DNA from: Pyropia yezoensis
Lineage: Eukaryota; Rhodophyta; Bangiophyceae; Bangiales; Bangiaceae
Length of the DNA stretch: 64,000 nt
Assembly: GCA_009829735.1 (NCBI GenBank)
Contig: CM020618.1
Coordinates: forward strand, 13,312,568 to 13,376,567
Reading direction: 5' to 3'
The position numbers and the translations under genes were made by a program. Positions within the stretch are counted from its first letter, which is position 1. Each line of letters opens with the position of its first letter. Below are positions 28,351 through 38,534 of the stretch, in pieces. The notes under the pieces are model-generated. The model searched no databases and was not told the DNA's origin. It saw only the letters and a program-made list of their open reading frames with translations.

Positions 28351-31300
28351 CTACAAGAGCGCCCAGCTCTCCCGCCGGTAGTCGGTGCGGTGAAACTCCA
28401 TTAAGCTCCCGTACGTAACGTCGTGGATTCCCACGAAGAGGGCGTCCCCGTCGGGGCTCCACGCCAGGCCGCCCACCTCCCCAAACAGGTCAATCTCTTG
28501 GGCGCGGCCAAAGGGGAGGCCCCCGCCGCCGCCGCCGCCCCCCGCCCCGCCGCCGGCCACGTCGTACACGTGGACAAAGTCGCGGGGCTCGGCAAGCCCC
28601 AGGAAGCGCCCGCACGGGGAAAACGCGACGGACCGGATAGGCCCCAGGTGGGCGTAGAGGACGGCCAGCACAGGCGAACCGTCGCCGCCACCGCCGCCAC
28701 CGACGCCGCCAGCCGCCCCCGTCGCCAAGGGGACGGGCGCCGCGGACGAAATCATCCGCACGTCCCACACGCGACAGGTGTGGTCCTGGCTGCCCGTCGC
28801 AAACAGGTGGCCGTCGGGGTGCCACGACACGGCAAACGAAAACTGCGTGTGGCCGCCCAGCGTCGCGACCGTCTTTCCCGACGCGGAGTCGAGGAGGACC
28901 GCCGACAGGGCGTCCCCGACGGCAGCAAAGAGCTTGCCGCCGCGCGGCTGCTGCGCCACCGCGTTGACCGCCCAGTCCAACTTGTACGCCGCCACGGGTG
29001 CGCCCGTACCGCCCGCATTGGTGTCACCCCCCCCCCCTCCGCCCCTACCGACGCCGTCACCCCCCCCGAGGCGCTCCGTGTCAAACAGCCGCACCACACA
29101 ATCATTCGAGGCCGTCAGGAGGCGGTCGCCGTCGGTGCCCGCCCCCGTGCCGTCCACCAGCTGCACCGCGTTGGTGATGGCATTCTCGTCGTGCGTAAGG
29201 AGGCTGTAGTGCAGGAGGCGGCCGCGTGCAAGGTCCTTGACGACCAGCTCGCCGCCAAAGCCCGCAGCGACCAGCAGGCGGCCGCGGACAGTAAACGCCG
29301 ACAGCTGCGACCGTGAGACCGTATCGACCATGTCGGGGGTGAGGGCGAGGAGCTGCCGCCGCCGCCGCCGAGGGGGGGGGTAGCCACCACCGCCCCCTCC
29401 GCCGACGCCGCTACAGACGACGTTGTCGAGGACAAAAATGTCCCCGCCGCCGCCGGCCGTCTCCGCCGCGGCCACCCACGGCGACGACAACGCCCATTGC
29501 CGCCGCCGCCGCGCCCGTCGCCGCCGCTCGGCATCCTCTGCCGACGCCTCTGCCTCGGCCCGCGCCGCTGCCGCGGCGGCAGCCACCGCCGCCGAGTCCC
29601 TCCCCCGCCCAGCGAGCACGCCCGCCACGAGGCCGCGGCGGCGGGTGCCGGTGGCAGCGCCCGCCGGCGGCACGGCCACCCGTGGCGCCGGAGGCGGCCG
29701 CACCACTGACGCCCGTGCGTCAGTGGGGAGATGGAGCACCTCCCGCGGCGCAGCGGCCGACTTGTCCCAGTGCACCACCCCCTGGTCGTGCATGAGGTAG
29801 ACGTCCCCGGCTGTGGGGGCGGCGACCAAGTTCCGCAGCTGAAAGTGCACGACTGTGCACTTGACCGCCCGGGTGTTGTGGAAAAAATGGAAAAAGCGGG
29901 CGTCACGGCGAACGTCGGTCTCAAGCAGCACCCGCCCAGGAGGAGGGGAGGCAGCCGCCGCACCACCAGGCCCATGAACGCCGTCGCTGCTCGCAGCGGC
30001 AGCAGCGGCCGCGCCGCCCCCACCACCAGTCGCTGCATCGGTGTCGACGTCACCGGCTGCAGCAGCCGCCGCCGCGTCCTCCTGCATCGTGCCACGCAGC
30101 TGGTCGTGCATACGGGTCACCCTGTACGTCTCACGGGAAAAGGTCATGGATGACCACTCAATGCCCTGGATGTCCCGTCCCGCCGCCACGTGCGCAGCAG
30201 TCACGTCAGATTCAGACGCCCAGCGGGGAGCATGGGGGGCGTCGCTGCCGTGCCCGACCCTGGCCACCGAGCGGTCGCTGCCGCTGTCGTCACTGTCGTC
30301 CGAATCGGTGGCCACCACGTAGACCGCGTCACGGGCTCGTCTCCGCAATCCGTCGCCACCGCCGTCCTCCTCGTCGTGCGCACCGTCGGCCTCCTCTTCC
30401 ACGTCCTCCTCCTCGTCCGCAACCCAGTTCTCGCCCTCTCCTGGCTCATCGAAAAACCAGCTCCGCCGCCGTGGCGGCCGAGGCGCGCTTGCCTCCACCT
30501 CCCTCTCGGGATGGGCCACCCGCGCGTACTCGACACGCAAATTAGGGTAAAAGCGACGGAGGAAGCTGCGCGAGCCGCTGTGGCTGGGCGGCAGCAAGCC
30601 CCCATCGCGAGCGCGGCCGCTGCGGCCTACGCTACCGACAACGCCGCCGCCGCCGCCGCTAATGACCCCGACACCGCCGCTGCCGACACCCACCAGACCG
30701 CCAGATGCGGCGACGGCGACACCGTCCTCCCCTTCATCCTCCACCACCACCTGTTCAGCTACCGAAGCGCGGAGGGTGACGGAGGCGCCCACGACGGGTG
30801 CCACGGTTGCACCGTCGGGAAGGTGTATCGGCGGTTGGGTGGCTTCAATGGAACCGACGGCGCCGGTGGTGGCAGCGACAGGGCCGTGCCGGCCGTGCCA
30901 CTGGTAGTGATCGAATGCGGCCGGCGCAGCGGCAGCCGCAGCCGCAACGGTCCGCCCATAGCCGCTGCAACACACACTGCCGTCACTCACAGGCGTGGCC
31001 ACTCCGCTCGTCGCTCCTGCAGCGTCGTCACCCAGCGCGCCCACCTCTGTGCAGTCGCTGTCGAGCGTGCTGTCATCATCCGCTTTGAGACCCTCATCGA
31101 TGTCGGCTGCGATCATCAGCGTAGCCGTCGCCGTGGCAGCGTGCGCCACTGGCCGTGTGCACCCAACACTGCAGCAGCTGACCTCGGTGGCGCCCATGGG
31201 GAAAAGACCTCCTCCTCCCTTCACTCCAGCCTGGTCGCCGCCGCCGCAACCGCCGCCACCGCCGCCGCTATTGCCAACCTCCGCGGTGACCACTGCCCCA

Positions 31301-32094
31301 TCCTCCTCCCCCGGGACCCCGGCTTGGCACGCCCGCCAGTGGGGGCGGCGGTGTTCCCCCGACATTGGCCGACCCCACAGGCCACTGGGCGCGCAGGATG
31401 GCCAGCCGGCCTCGTCAGCGTCGCAGTCCCCCTCGGCAGCGACCCCGTCAAATGTACCGCCGCTACGGCCGTCGCTGCTGCTGCTACCGCCGCCGTCTGC
31501 TGACCCCAGACTCGCGAGGGTGTTGCCTTCTATCGGGTAGGTCGGCGGTGACACTAGGTCGAGCCCGCCGCCGCCGCCGCCGCCGCCTCCGAGGGCGTCC
31601 ACCCCCACCTTTCCACCGACGGGTGACGGTGGCAACAGCACCGCCAACGACAGATGGCGCTGCGCCAACGCGCGTGTGCCCGCCCGCGGCCGGCCTCCAG
31701 CCGCAGACGCCGCAGCGGCAGTCGCCGAGGCGGACGGGGGTGACCGCGGGCGACGACAGCGGCGGGGGACGTCGGTCACCGCGGGAGGAGGGGGGGACGG
31801 CCACGCGGGGGAGGCCGCCGCCGACTCGACGTCGCCGACGGCGGGGGGGGGGGGCGCCTCACCAGCGACTGGGGGGGGCAGGCGGTCCGCGTCACAGCTA
31901 CCGGGCCTGCAGACGCCCAGCCCGCAGCGGCCAACCCCACCCATAGCGAGCCACCACAGAGACCACGCAGCAGAGGGCAAGTGAAATAGTAGCGAAAGTA
32001 AGAGCCAGTACGCACACAGGGGCACCACCAAGAAATAAGCCGCACGGAAGTTAGCGCCCAGCCACCAGTCGCGGGCAGCGCCCGGCTCTGTCAC
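28351..32094 (-). CDS. C2A9.03-like WD40 repeat protein
   Basis: WD40 protein of the plant/fungal 'uncharacterised WD repeat protein C2A9.03' family; its role is unknown in the family. The conserved part begins near residue 640 with GIEWSSMTFSRETYRVTRMH and FFHNTRAVKCTVVHFQLRNL, followed by WD repeats: VAAGFGGELVVKDL, DENAITNAVQL, SNDCVVRLFDTE, FSFAVSWHPDGHLFATGSQD with TCRVWDVRM, IRSVAFSPCGRFLGLAEP with DFVHVYD, and the family's C-terminus EIDLFGEVGGLAWSPDGDA with YGSLMEFHRTDY. The N-terminal 600 residues are acidic, Gly/Ser-rich and without similarity, apart from hydrophobic stretches at about residues 15-50 that could be membrane segments. The true start may be further in; the first ATG was kept because the frame is open and no better start is marked by homology. 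Gly-rich loops separate the repeats. No introns seen. Confidence 0.85.
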   Translation of the reverse strand: MTEPGAARDWWLGANFRAAYFLVVPLCAYWLLLSLLFHLPSAAWSLWWLAMGGVGRCGLGVCRPGSCDADRLPPPVAGEAPPPPAVGDVESAAASPAWPSPPPPAVTDVPRRCRRPRSPPSASATAAAASAAGGRPRAGTRALAQRHLSLAVLLPPSPVGGKVGVDALGGGGGGGGGLDLVSPPTYPIEGNTLASLGSADGGGSSSSDGRSGGTFDGVAAEGDCDADEAGWPSCAPSGLWGRPMSGEHRRPHWRACQAGVPGEEDGAVVTAEVGNSGGGGGGCGGGDQAGVKGGGGLFPMGATEVSCCSVGCTRPVAHAATATATLMIAADIDEGLKADDDSTLDSDCTEVGALGDDAAGATSGVATPVSDGSVCCSGYGRTVAAAAAAAPAAFDHYQWHGRHGPVAATTGAVGSIEATQPPIHLPDGATVAPVVGASVTLRASVAEQVVVEDEGEDGVAVAASGGLVGVGSGGVGVISGGGGGVVGSVGRSGRARDGGLLPPSHSGSRSFLRRFYPNLRVEYARVAHPEREVEASAPRPPRRRSWFFDEPGEGENWVADEEEDVEEEADGAHDEEDGGGDGLRRRARDAVYVVATDSDDSDDSGSDRSVARVGHGSDAPHAPRWASESDVTAAHVAAGRDIQGIEWSSMTFSRETYRVTRMHDQLRGTMQEDAAAAAAAGDVDTDAATGGGGGAAAAAAASSDGVHGPGGAAAASPPPGRVLLETDVRRDARFFHFFHNTRAVKCTVVHFQLRNLVAAPTAGDVYLMHDQGVVHWDKSAAAPREVLHLPTDARASVVRPPPAPRVAVPPAGAATGTRRRGLVAGVLAGRGRDSAAVAAAAAAARAEAEASAEDAERRRRARRRRQWALSSPWVAAAETAGGGGDIFVLDNVVCSGVGGGGGGGYPPPRRRRRQLLALTPDMVDTVSRSQLSAFTVRGRLLVAAGFGGELVVKDLARGRLLHYSLLTHDENAITNAVQLVDGTGAGTDGDRLLTASNDCVVRLFDTERLGGGDGVGRGGGGGGDTNAGGTGAPVAAYKLDWAVNAVAQQPRGGKLFAAVGDALSAVLLDSASGKTVATLGGHTQFSFAVSWHPDGHLFATGSQDHTCRVWDVRMISSAAPVPLATGAAGGVGGGGGGDGSPVLAVLYAHLGPIRSVAFSPCGRFLGLAEPRDFVHVYDVAGGGAGGGGGGGGLPFGRAQEIDLFGEVGGLAWSPDGDALFVGIHDVTYGSLMEFHRTDYRRESWALL

Positions 32095-34188
32095 GCAGGC
32101 TCAGCTCGCGAGCCGCCCGTGTTCGACGCCGGCCGCTGCCCCCCCCGACACCCCGCCACCAAGGAGAAAAAAACAACCCACCTGGTCGGCGGCACCCACC
32201 CACTCTCGCCATCCCATCGTGCCCGCGGCCCACCATACACGCGGTCCGGGTGCCCCCCGCTCCCCCCGTGCCCTCCCCGCGAACGTACCAGGTCGGCTCC
32301 ATGCCCCCAGAGCCGAGGTAGCCACGCAGCCTACCTGCCGGGGGGCTTCTGTTTATGTCCTTGTCTGGGCCACCGCCCGCACCCGTCTACCGCCCACCGC
32401 CCCGCACAGGCTGCCCCGCCGCAGGTCACTGGATTGGGCGAGTGAGGACCCTGGGATTGCCAGCCAGAACTACCAAAAAAAAAAAAGATCCGCCGCGCGG
32501 CAGCCGCCCGCGGGCGTACGTCGCCGGGGTGGGGGTGGGTGAAAATGGGCAAGGTCGGGAGGGAGGGGTGGGGAGGGAGGGAGACAAGGGGGGGCAGCGG
32601 GCTGGCGCCGGCCGGGGTCGGGTGAGGCGCCTCGCCACCACCCCACCACCGTGCAGTCGCGCCAGCCGGCGACCGGTGGAGGCGACCGGCCAGGGGAGGC
32701 GGGTGGCCGCCCCGGCTGGGTCGCCCGCCTCCACCGCAGGCGCAGCCACCGCCGCCGAACAGGCGGGTGGTGGCACCCGACGCCGCCTACCAGCAACACG
32801 GCGGCGGCGGCGCCGCCGTGGCAGCAGTTTCCGGGTGGTCGGTCGGCAAACACGGCGTTTGCGCGCAAGGCCGGCGACGTCTCGTTGGACGGCGGAGGGA
32901 ATGGGGGGGGGGTGGGGGTGGTTGCGGGTAGGTACCGGGGGGGGAAGTGCCGTGCAGCGCGAAGGGGAGAGGTGCCAGGCGAAGGCGGGTGGTGGGAGGG
33001 TCCGGCGCCGGCGGTTGGGGCGAGTATGTACACGGGGGTCAGTGTGGGCATGCAAGCGGGACGGGCCCCGCGACAGCGAGCACGGTGGGGGGAGGGAGAC
33101 TGGGCGAGGGACGGCTCGTGCCCGGGCCCGCCTCGCGTGGCACACCCGCTTAAGAGCGTACTGCAGCCAGCAGGCTGCGCCAGTAGGTACATGACCTAGA
33201 GGTCAAGGTGGCAGCAAGTTATGTAATTACATCCGTGCCGTGTATTTCAACTGGTGCCACGATGATAATGCCATGTTGAAAAAGCCATGATGGAAGTGCC
33301 ATGAGTCAAGAGTCTTGACTCAAGACAGTCTGGAAGTGCACTTATTTTACGCTATTTTAAACTATTTTAAACGATGATACTTTCGCTCAGAGCTGATAAT
33401 GGCCCCGCATCCGCTGCCCGACACCGTCGTCGTCGCAACCACCCGCCGCCACCGTCACCGCTGTAGCCCCTGTTCGCGCTCCAGCTGCCCGGTCACCCCG
33501 ACGTTCATGAAGGTGGCGGCGGTCGTGACTTGGTTCCCGCACGGGAAGGTTACTTGTTGTAGATGTGACGGTCGTGGCGGCGGGGGGGAACTCTGGAGGC
33601 GTTGCCAGAGGTTTGGGGGAGTTGTTCGACACCTGGTCACCGACACACCTTCCGCCGCCGCTGCCGCCGCCTCTTCCGCGGCGGCCGCCCTTCACGACGA
33701 CGCAGCGGTGACCGATCCAAAACGCGGTGGTGACGTCCAGCAGTGGGATGCGTGCGATGGCCACGGGGACGGAGGCAAGACGTACCAGGGCGCCGGGGGG
33801 GTACTTGCGGCGGCGGCGGAGGCAGACGGCGTCTTTGCATCGACGGACAGCGGTGAGCGTCGCACCGGTCGCCGATGGCGGGCGGGTGCCTTTCCGAGAG
33901 TGAGTGCTGGCAACTGGTGGGGCAATTTGCAGGGGGTGCGGTCGGTGGCCATGTCGCTGTCGACAGACGCGGGAGGGGGCGACGGCAGCGGCGGTGGCGG
34001 CGGCGATGGTGGTGGCGGCGGCAGTGGTGGTGGCGGCGTCGGTGGGTGTGTGCCTCCACCCTGACTTCTACGTACTTTGACTGATGACTCAGCTTGAAGC
34101 ACCGTTTCACAGTTGAGCGTAAAGTGACTCATCAGTTTATAATGCCCCACCAAGTGCGTAGTCCGAACCAGCCCAGCTCAATTCTTTC
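32095..34188. other. long divergent intergenic region
   Basis: Between the WD40 gene (minus) and the Pro-rich gene (plus). The part 32095-33180 is G+C-rich with overlapping open frames on both strands and no recognisable protein. A balanced-composition island at 33180-33390 contains the palindrome GAGTCAAGAGTCTTGACTC (33303-33321) and two CTATTTTAAA units (33352-33371). Near 34085-34131 two TGACTCA words stand 40 bp apart with inverted flanks (CTGATGACTCA and TGACTCATCAG), resembling bZIP/AP-1 sites. The promoters of both flanking genes are probably here. Confidence 0.45.
33399..34064 (+). CDS. doubtful hypothetical protein
   Basis: Open frame of 221 codons starting at an ATG in fair context (ATAATGGCC), just after a compositional change. 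It has Cys pairs (VTCCRCDG) near the N-terminus, non-repetitive middle sequence (GNWWGNLQGVRSVAMSL), and a Gly-rich tail. No domain recognised, and the minus strand is open over the same span. It could be a real small gene or chance in high G+C DNA. Confidence 0.22.
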   Translation: MAPHPLPDTVVVATTRRHRHRCSPCSRSSCPVTPTFMKVAAVVTWFPHGKVTCCRCDGRGGGGELWRRCQRFGGVVRHLVTDTPSAAAAAASSAAAALHDDAAVTDPKRGGDVQQWDACDGHGDGGKTYQGAGGVLAAAAEADGVFASTDSGERRTGRRWRAGAFPRVSAGNWWGNLQGVRSVAMSLSTDAGGGDGSGGGGGDGGGGGSGGGGVGGCVPPP

Positions 34189-37100
34189 ATGCCCACCCGC
34201 GCGGCACCAAAGAACTCAGTCTTGCCGCGACGCTCCGTCACGAACGGGTCATCCAACGCGCAACACACCCCCCACCTTCGGCCTGGGCGCCGCCGCCCAC
34301 GACGGCAGCCGCTTCTTCTCCCCAGAGCGGTGGGGATGGAGTCCCTTCCAGGCGCCCCCGCAGCAGTTGCGGCGGAGGCGGCCACCACAGCAGCCGCCAC
34401 GACAGCCACCGTGTCGCCGCCGCCACCTCCGCCGCCGATGCCGCCACTCGCCGCCGCCGCCGCCGCCGCTGCCGCCGCCGCTGCCGCCCCGGCAGCCGTC
34501 CCCACCCCGCCGACAATGGCAGCGTCGGCGCCGCCAGTGCCGTCGCCGCCGCTCCAACCGTTGTCATCACCCCGGCCGCCGTCGGCCGCGCCATTGTCTA
34601 CGCTGCCGCCGCCGCCGGCGTCGCAGACGCCACCGCCGGCGCGGCCAGCGTCGCCGCCGCGGTCACCACTTTCGCTGCTACCGCCGCTGCCGCCGCTGCT
34701 GCCGCCGCCGGCCCTGCCACTGTCGCCGCCGCCGACAGAAGGGCGCTCCCCGCCGCCGCCGCCCGTGCCGGTAGCGCCCGCTGGGACCTGGGGCGGCAGC
34801 AGCGACGCTGGGGCCATGTCGCCACCGCCGACGCTGTCGCCGCCGTCGCCTCCGAAGGACGACACGGACGCCGGGCCCACACCGGCTACCGTGCCGCCAC
34901 TGCCGGCGGGCGCGTCCCCTCCTCCCCAGCCTCCGCCACCGCTGCCCCCTGCCGACAATGGGCAGCCGCCGGCGCCCTCAGCCGACAATGCCGGCGGTGC
35001 GGCCGCACGTGCCCCCGCGTCGCCGCCGCTGCCGTCGCCGCTGCCGGCGGGGTCGTCCCCCGCCCCCCCCGGCCGCGGTGGCACCCACCCCCGGCGGGTC
35101 TACTCGGTGACGGCGCTGCTGGCCATCCGCGCGGGCATGGCGCCCGCGCTGCCGCGTCCACCGTCCATGGCGGGGGTGGTGCTGGAGGCGGCGGGGGGGG
35201 GGGGAGGGGCCAAGAAGGGGGGGGGCAAGCGGGGGAAGAACCGGGGCAAGGGCCGTGCCACCGGCGGGGCGGGGGGGGGGGGAGGGGGGGGTGGTGCGCC
35301 CACCCCCGCCCCGGACCCCGCCGCCCCGTCTACCCCTGGTGGCGGCAGCGGCGGCGGCGGCGGCAGTTGGGCCACCGTCGCGCCGCCGGCCACCCCCCGG
35401 GCGCCCCCCCCCCCCCCCCCCTCTTCCCCCCCCCACCGGGCCTGGCAGCGGCTGCGGCGGTGGCCGCCACGGGCGTCCACACGGTGGTTGCCCCCCCCCC
35501 AGCGGAGGTGGCCGCGACGGTCGGCGGGCTGGTCGCGGCGGTGGCGGTGCCGCCCCCCCCCGGGGGGGTGCTGGTGCTGGCGCCGTCGCGGCCCCTCGCG
35601 GGCGCCGCCGCCGCCGCCACCGACGCGGCGCTGCGGGCGGCGGCGGCGGCGGCTGCGGCCGCTGCTGCAGCGGCGGCAGCGGCGGCGGCGGCATCGGCGG
35701 GCTGGTCTGCAGAGAGAAACGGCGGTGGGTGCGACGGCGGTGGCGGTGGCGACGGCGGCACGGGCGGCGGCAGCGGCGTCGGCGGCGGCGGCACGGACGT
35801 CGGCGGCGTCGGCGGCGGGGGGGGGGGGGCCGTCCCCCCCCCCCCCCCACCCACCTGGCGGTCGGCGGGGGGTCGTGGATGGCCGACACGCGGGCGGCGG
35901 CGGAGGCGGGCGCCCCCACCGGCGGGGGCGTCCTCGTCGGCACGCCCGGGCGGCTGGCGGCGCTGGCGCGGGCGGCCGCCCTGCCCGCCGCCGCCGGGGT
36001 GGTGGTGCTGGTGGAGCCCGCGGCGCTTGCCGACGTGGATGACGCGGCGGGGGACGTCCGCTGCGTCCTTGCCGCCGCCGCCCGGCCGGGCACGCAGGTG
36101 GTGGCGGTGGGCCGCCTGGGGGGGGGGGGGGGGGGGCTCCTCGCGACCGCCCTCGCGGCGGTGGGGTGGGAGGGGGGCGGCGGTGGGGGGGTTACGGCGG
36201 TGGGGGCGGTGCCCGGGTGGCCCCTCCCGGTGGCGGGTGGGGGGGGGGGAGCGGGGATGGACCGGGTGGTGGGGGGGGAAGGAGGCCAAGAGGGGATGGA
36301 CGCGGCGGGAGTGGTGGCGGGGGGGGGAGGACCCACCGGCGGGGGGGGGGTGGAGACCGAGGAGGCGGGGGGGGTGGGCGGCCATGACGGCGGCGGCCGT
36401 GGCCGGGGGGAGGAGGAGGGGATACCGCCGCGGCAGCCGCCTGCGCCTGGGGGCGGCGACCGCGGCAGCGTCCGTGAGGGGCAGCGCGGCGCAGCAGAGG
36501 GGTCGACCGTGGCGGCGGCGGCGTCGGCGGTCGCTGCAACTGCCGCTGCCGCCGCCGCCACTGCGGGCGACGCTGCCGACGACGGTGGTGCCGCCTGCGG
36601 GGGCGCCACCACAGGTGGCGGGCGGGACGCCGACGGGGGCGCCGGCGGCTGGCCCGCCGCCGCCGCCCCCGCCGGCCCCACCAGCGGCGCCATCCCCCCC
36701 GCGGGCGGGTCGGCCAGCAGACCTGCTGCGGGCGAAGCGGCGCCCGTTGCCGCCCGCACCAGCCACGACCCCGCCAGCGGCAGCGGCACCGTCGGCGTCG
36801 GCGCCGCCGACGGCGCCGCCGCCCCACCCCGGACTGCCGCCGCCACCCCCGCGGCCGCGTCGGCCACCACCCCCTCAGCCGGCGGCGGCCGCCCGCCGCC
36901 GCCCCCACCCACCACCCCCCCCCCACCGCCGCCGCCGCCGCCACCCCCGCCGCCGCCACCCCCGCCGCTGCGGCCGCTCCAGTCGCCACCGCCGCCGCCA
37001 CGGCGACCCCATCCCCCGCCGCCGCCGCCGACAACGAGTGGCCGTTGGGCGGGTGGACGGGGACCACCCCCCCCGAGGCGGCCGCGGCGGCAGCGGCGGC

Positions 37101-37941
37101 AGACGCGGCCGCCGCGTTGGCGACGGCGGCGCGGGGACGGTGGCGTGGCCGCCCCGCCGCCGCGCCGCGCACAGTCACCGCTGCCGCTGGGGGCCCACCC
37201 ACCACCCGCCCGCCCCGCACGGTGGCCGCAGCAGCGACCGCGGCGGCGGCAACGGCAACGGCGGCGCCGCCGCCGCCGCGGCCGCCGCCCGCGTCGAGGG
37301 GGATGCCAGGTACGCCCGCGGCGCCCGCGCGTCGGGGGCGCCCCACCGCAGCCGCGGCGGCGGCGGCGGCGGCGGCGTCGGCACCCTCCCCCCCCGGCGG
37401 GCGGCTGCCGCCCGCAGCCGCGGCGGCGCCTCCCCTCCCCAGCGGGGGCCGCCCAGCAGCAGCAGCAGCAGCTGCCGTCTGTGGCGAGTGGCCGCCGCCG
37501 CCGCCGCCGCCGCCGGCCGTGGCGGCAGCGGCGCCCGCCCCCCCCCCTACCCGCGGGGGGGGATGGTACCCGCCCGGCGCAGCGGCGGGAGCGCCCCCCC
37601 CCGCCCCCCCGCCCGCCGCCCTCGCCCCGGCGGTGGGGGACTGGCCCGTCGACGTCCTCCGCCGCGCCTATGCCGAGTCGTACGCCGCCGCGTACGAGCG
37701 GGGCCTGGCGGCGGGGGCGGCCGCCGCGGCGGCCGCCGTGGCAGCAGCAACTGCTGCCGCCGCCGCTTCCGCGGCCGCGGGTGCGGGTGCGCCAGCGCCC
37801 CCTCCACCGCCCACTACCACCACCGCCGCCGCCGCCACCACCACCACCGCCGCTGCCGCGCCAGAGGGGTGGGGGGCGGCAAGGACGTTCAGGCGGGGGG
37901 GGTGCTCGTGCCACCCGGCCTGGCGCGACGTGGTGCCGTGA
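34189..37941 (+). CDS. Pro/Ala/Gly-rich protein with possible eIF4E-binding motif and degenerate DEAD-box-like core
   Basis: Not assignable to a known gene. Frame one (from 34189, or ATG 34336, MESLPGAPA) is Pro/Ala-rich, then has RRVYSVTALLAIRAGM at about 35095-35145. YSVTALL fits the YxxxxL-phi motif of eIF4E-binding proteins (4E-T, eIF4G), followed by a basic GGGKRGKNRGKGRAT. After the C run near 35406-35424 another frame gives GGVLVLAPSRPLAG (like motif Ia). A third, after 35860, gives GVLVGTPGRLAALARAAAL (like motif Ib), VVVLVEPAALADVDDA where DEAD would lie, and TQVVAVGRL where SAT would lie. No Walker A/GSGKT or C-terminal RecA motifs were seen, so ATPase activity is unlikely. The tail ends with WPVDVLRRAYAESYAAAYE and stops at 37941. 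At least three frame changes occur at homopolymers; a single gene is inferred, not shown. Confidence 0.42.
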
Positions 37942-38534
37942 GGAGGGGCGGCGTGCGTGTGGTGCGTGTCGGCGGTGGGCCGCGCTGGGGTGGGAGGCGG
38001 AAAGGGGGCGCGGGACTGGGGAGAAGAGGGGAGGGGAAGGGGGGTGATGGGGGGAAGAAGGTGGGCGGTGCGCGGGGGGGCGGAGCGTTGGCAGCGGTGA
38101 GCTGGCAGGGGCATGACACGGACTGCGACTTGGCTGGGGGGGCGAGGGCGGCATCGCAGGGGGGGAGGAGCGCCCGCGGCTGCCGTTCCCCACCGCGGGT
38201 GTGTGCGGCGCGTGGGCGGCGGCGCGCGGGCCGCAAGCCCGCTGCAGGGCGGCACGACCGAGGCCGCCGCCGGGGAGGCGGGCGACCTAGGCCGCCGCGA
38301 CGGGGGGGTCGCCTACGAAAAGAAAGCACGGGCGCGGGGAGGATTGCGCGCAGCGGGCGGGCATCGGGCGCTGGCCTTGCCCGCCCGGCCCCCCCGAATC
38401 CCCTTGGTCCTGTCTGTAGCCTATCGCCGCCCATCGTTTCCATCCTCCCTCCCCGCCAACCCACAAACGCTGCTTGCCAACATCCCGCCATGACCGCACC
38501 GCCGCCCGCCCCCCCCCCACCGCGCTCTGAGCCA
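37942..38534. other. convergent 3' spacer before CAF-1B
   Basis: G-rich on the + strand through 38200, then mixed composition. Open frames overlap on both strands. Nothing recognised apart from the two 3' ends. Confidence 0.4.

Noticed and set aside
34978-38193. 1071-codon minus-strand frame
   Set aside because: Arg/Pro/Gly-rich composition without any motif; it is the complement of the Pro/Ala-rich + strand gene.
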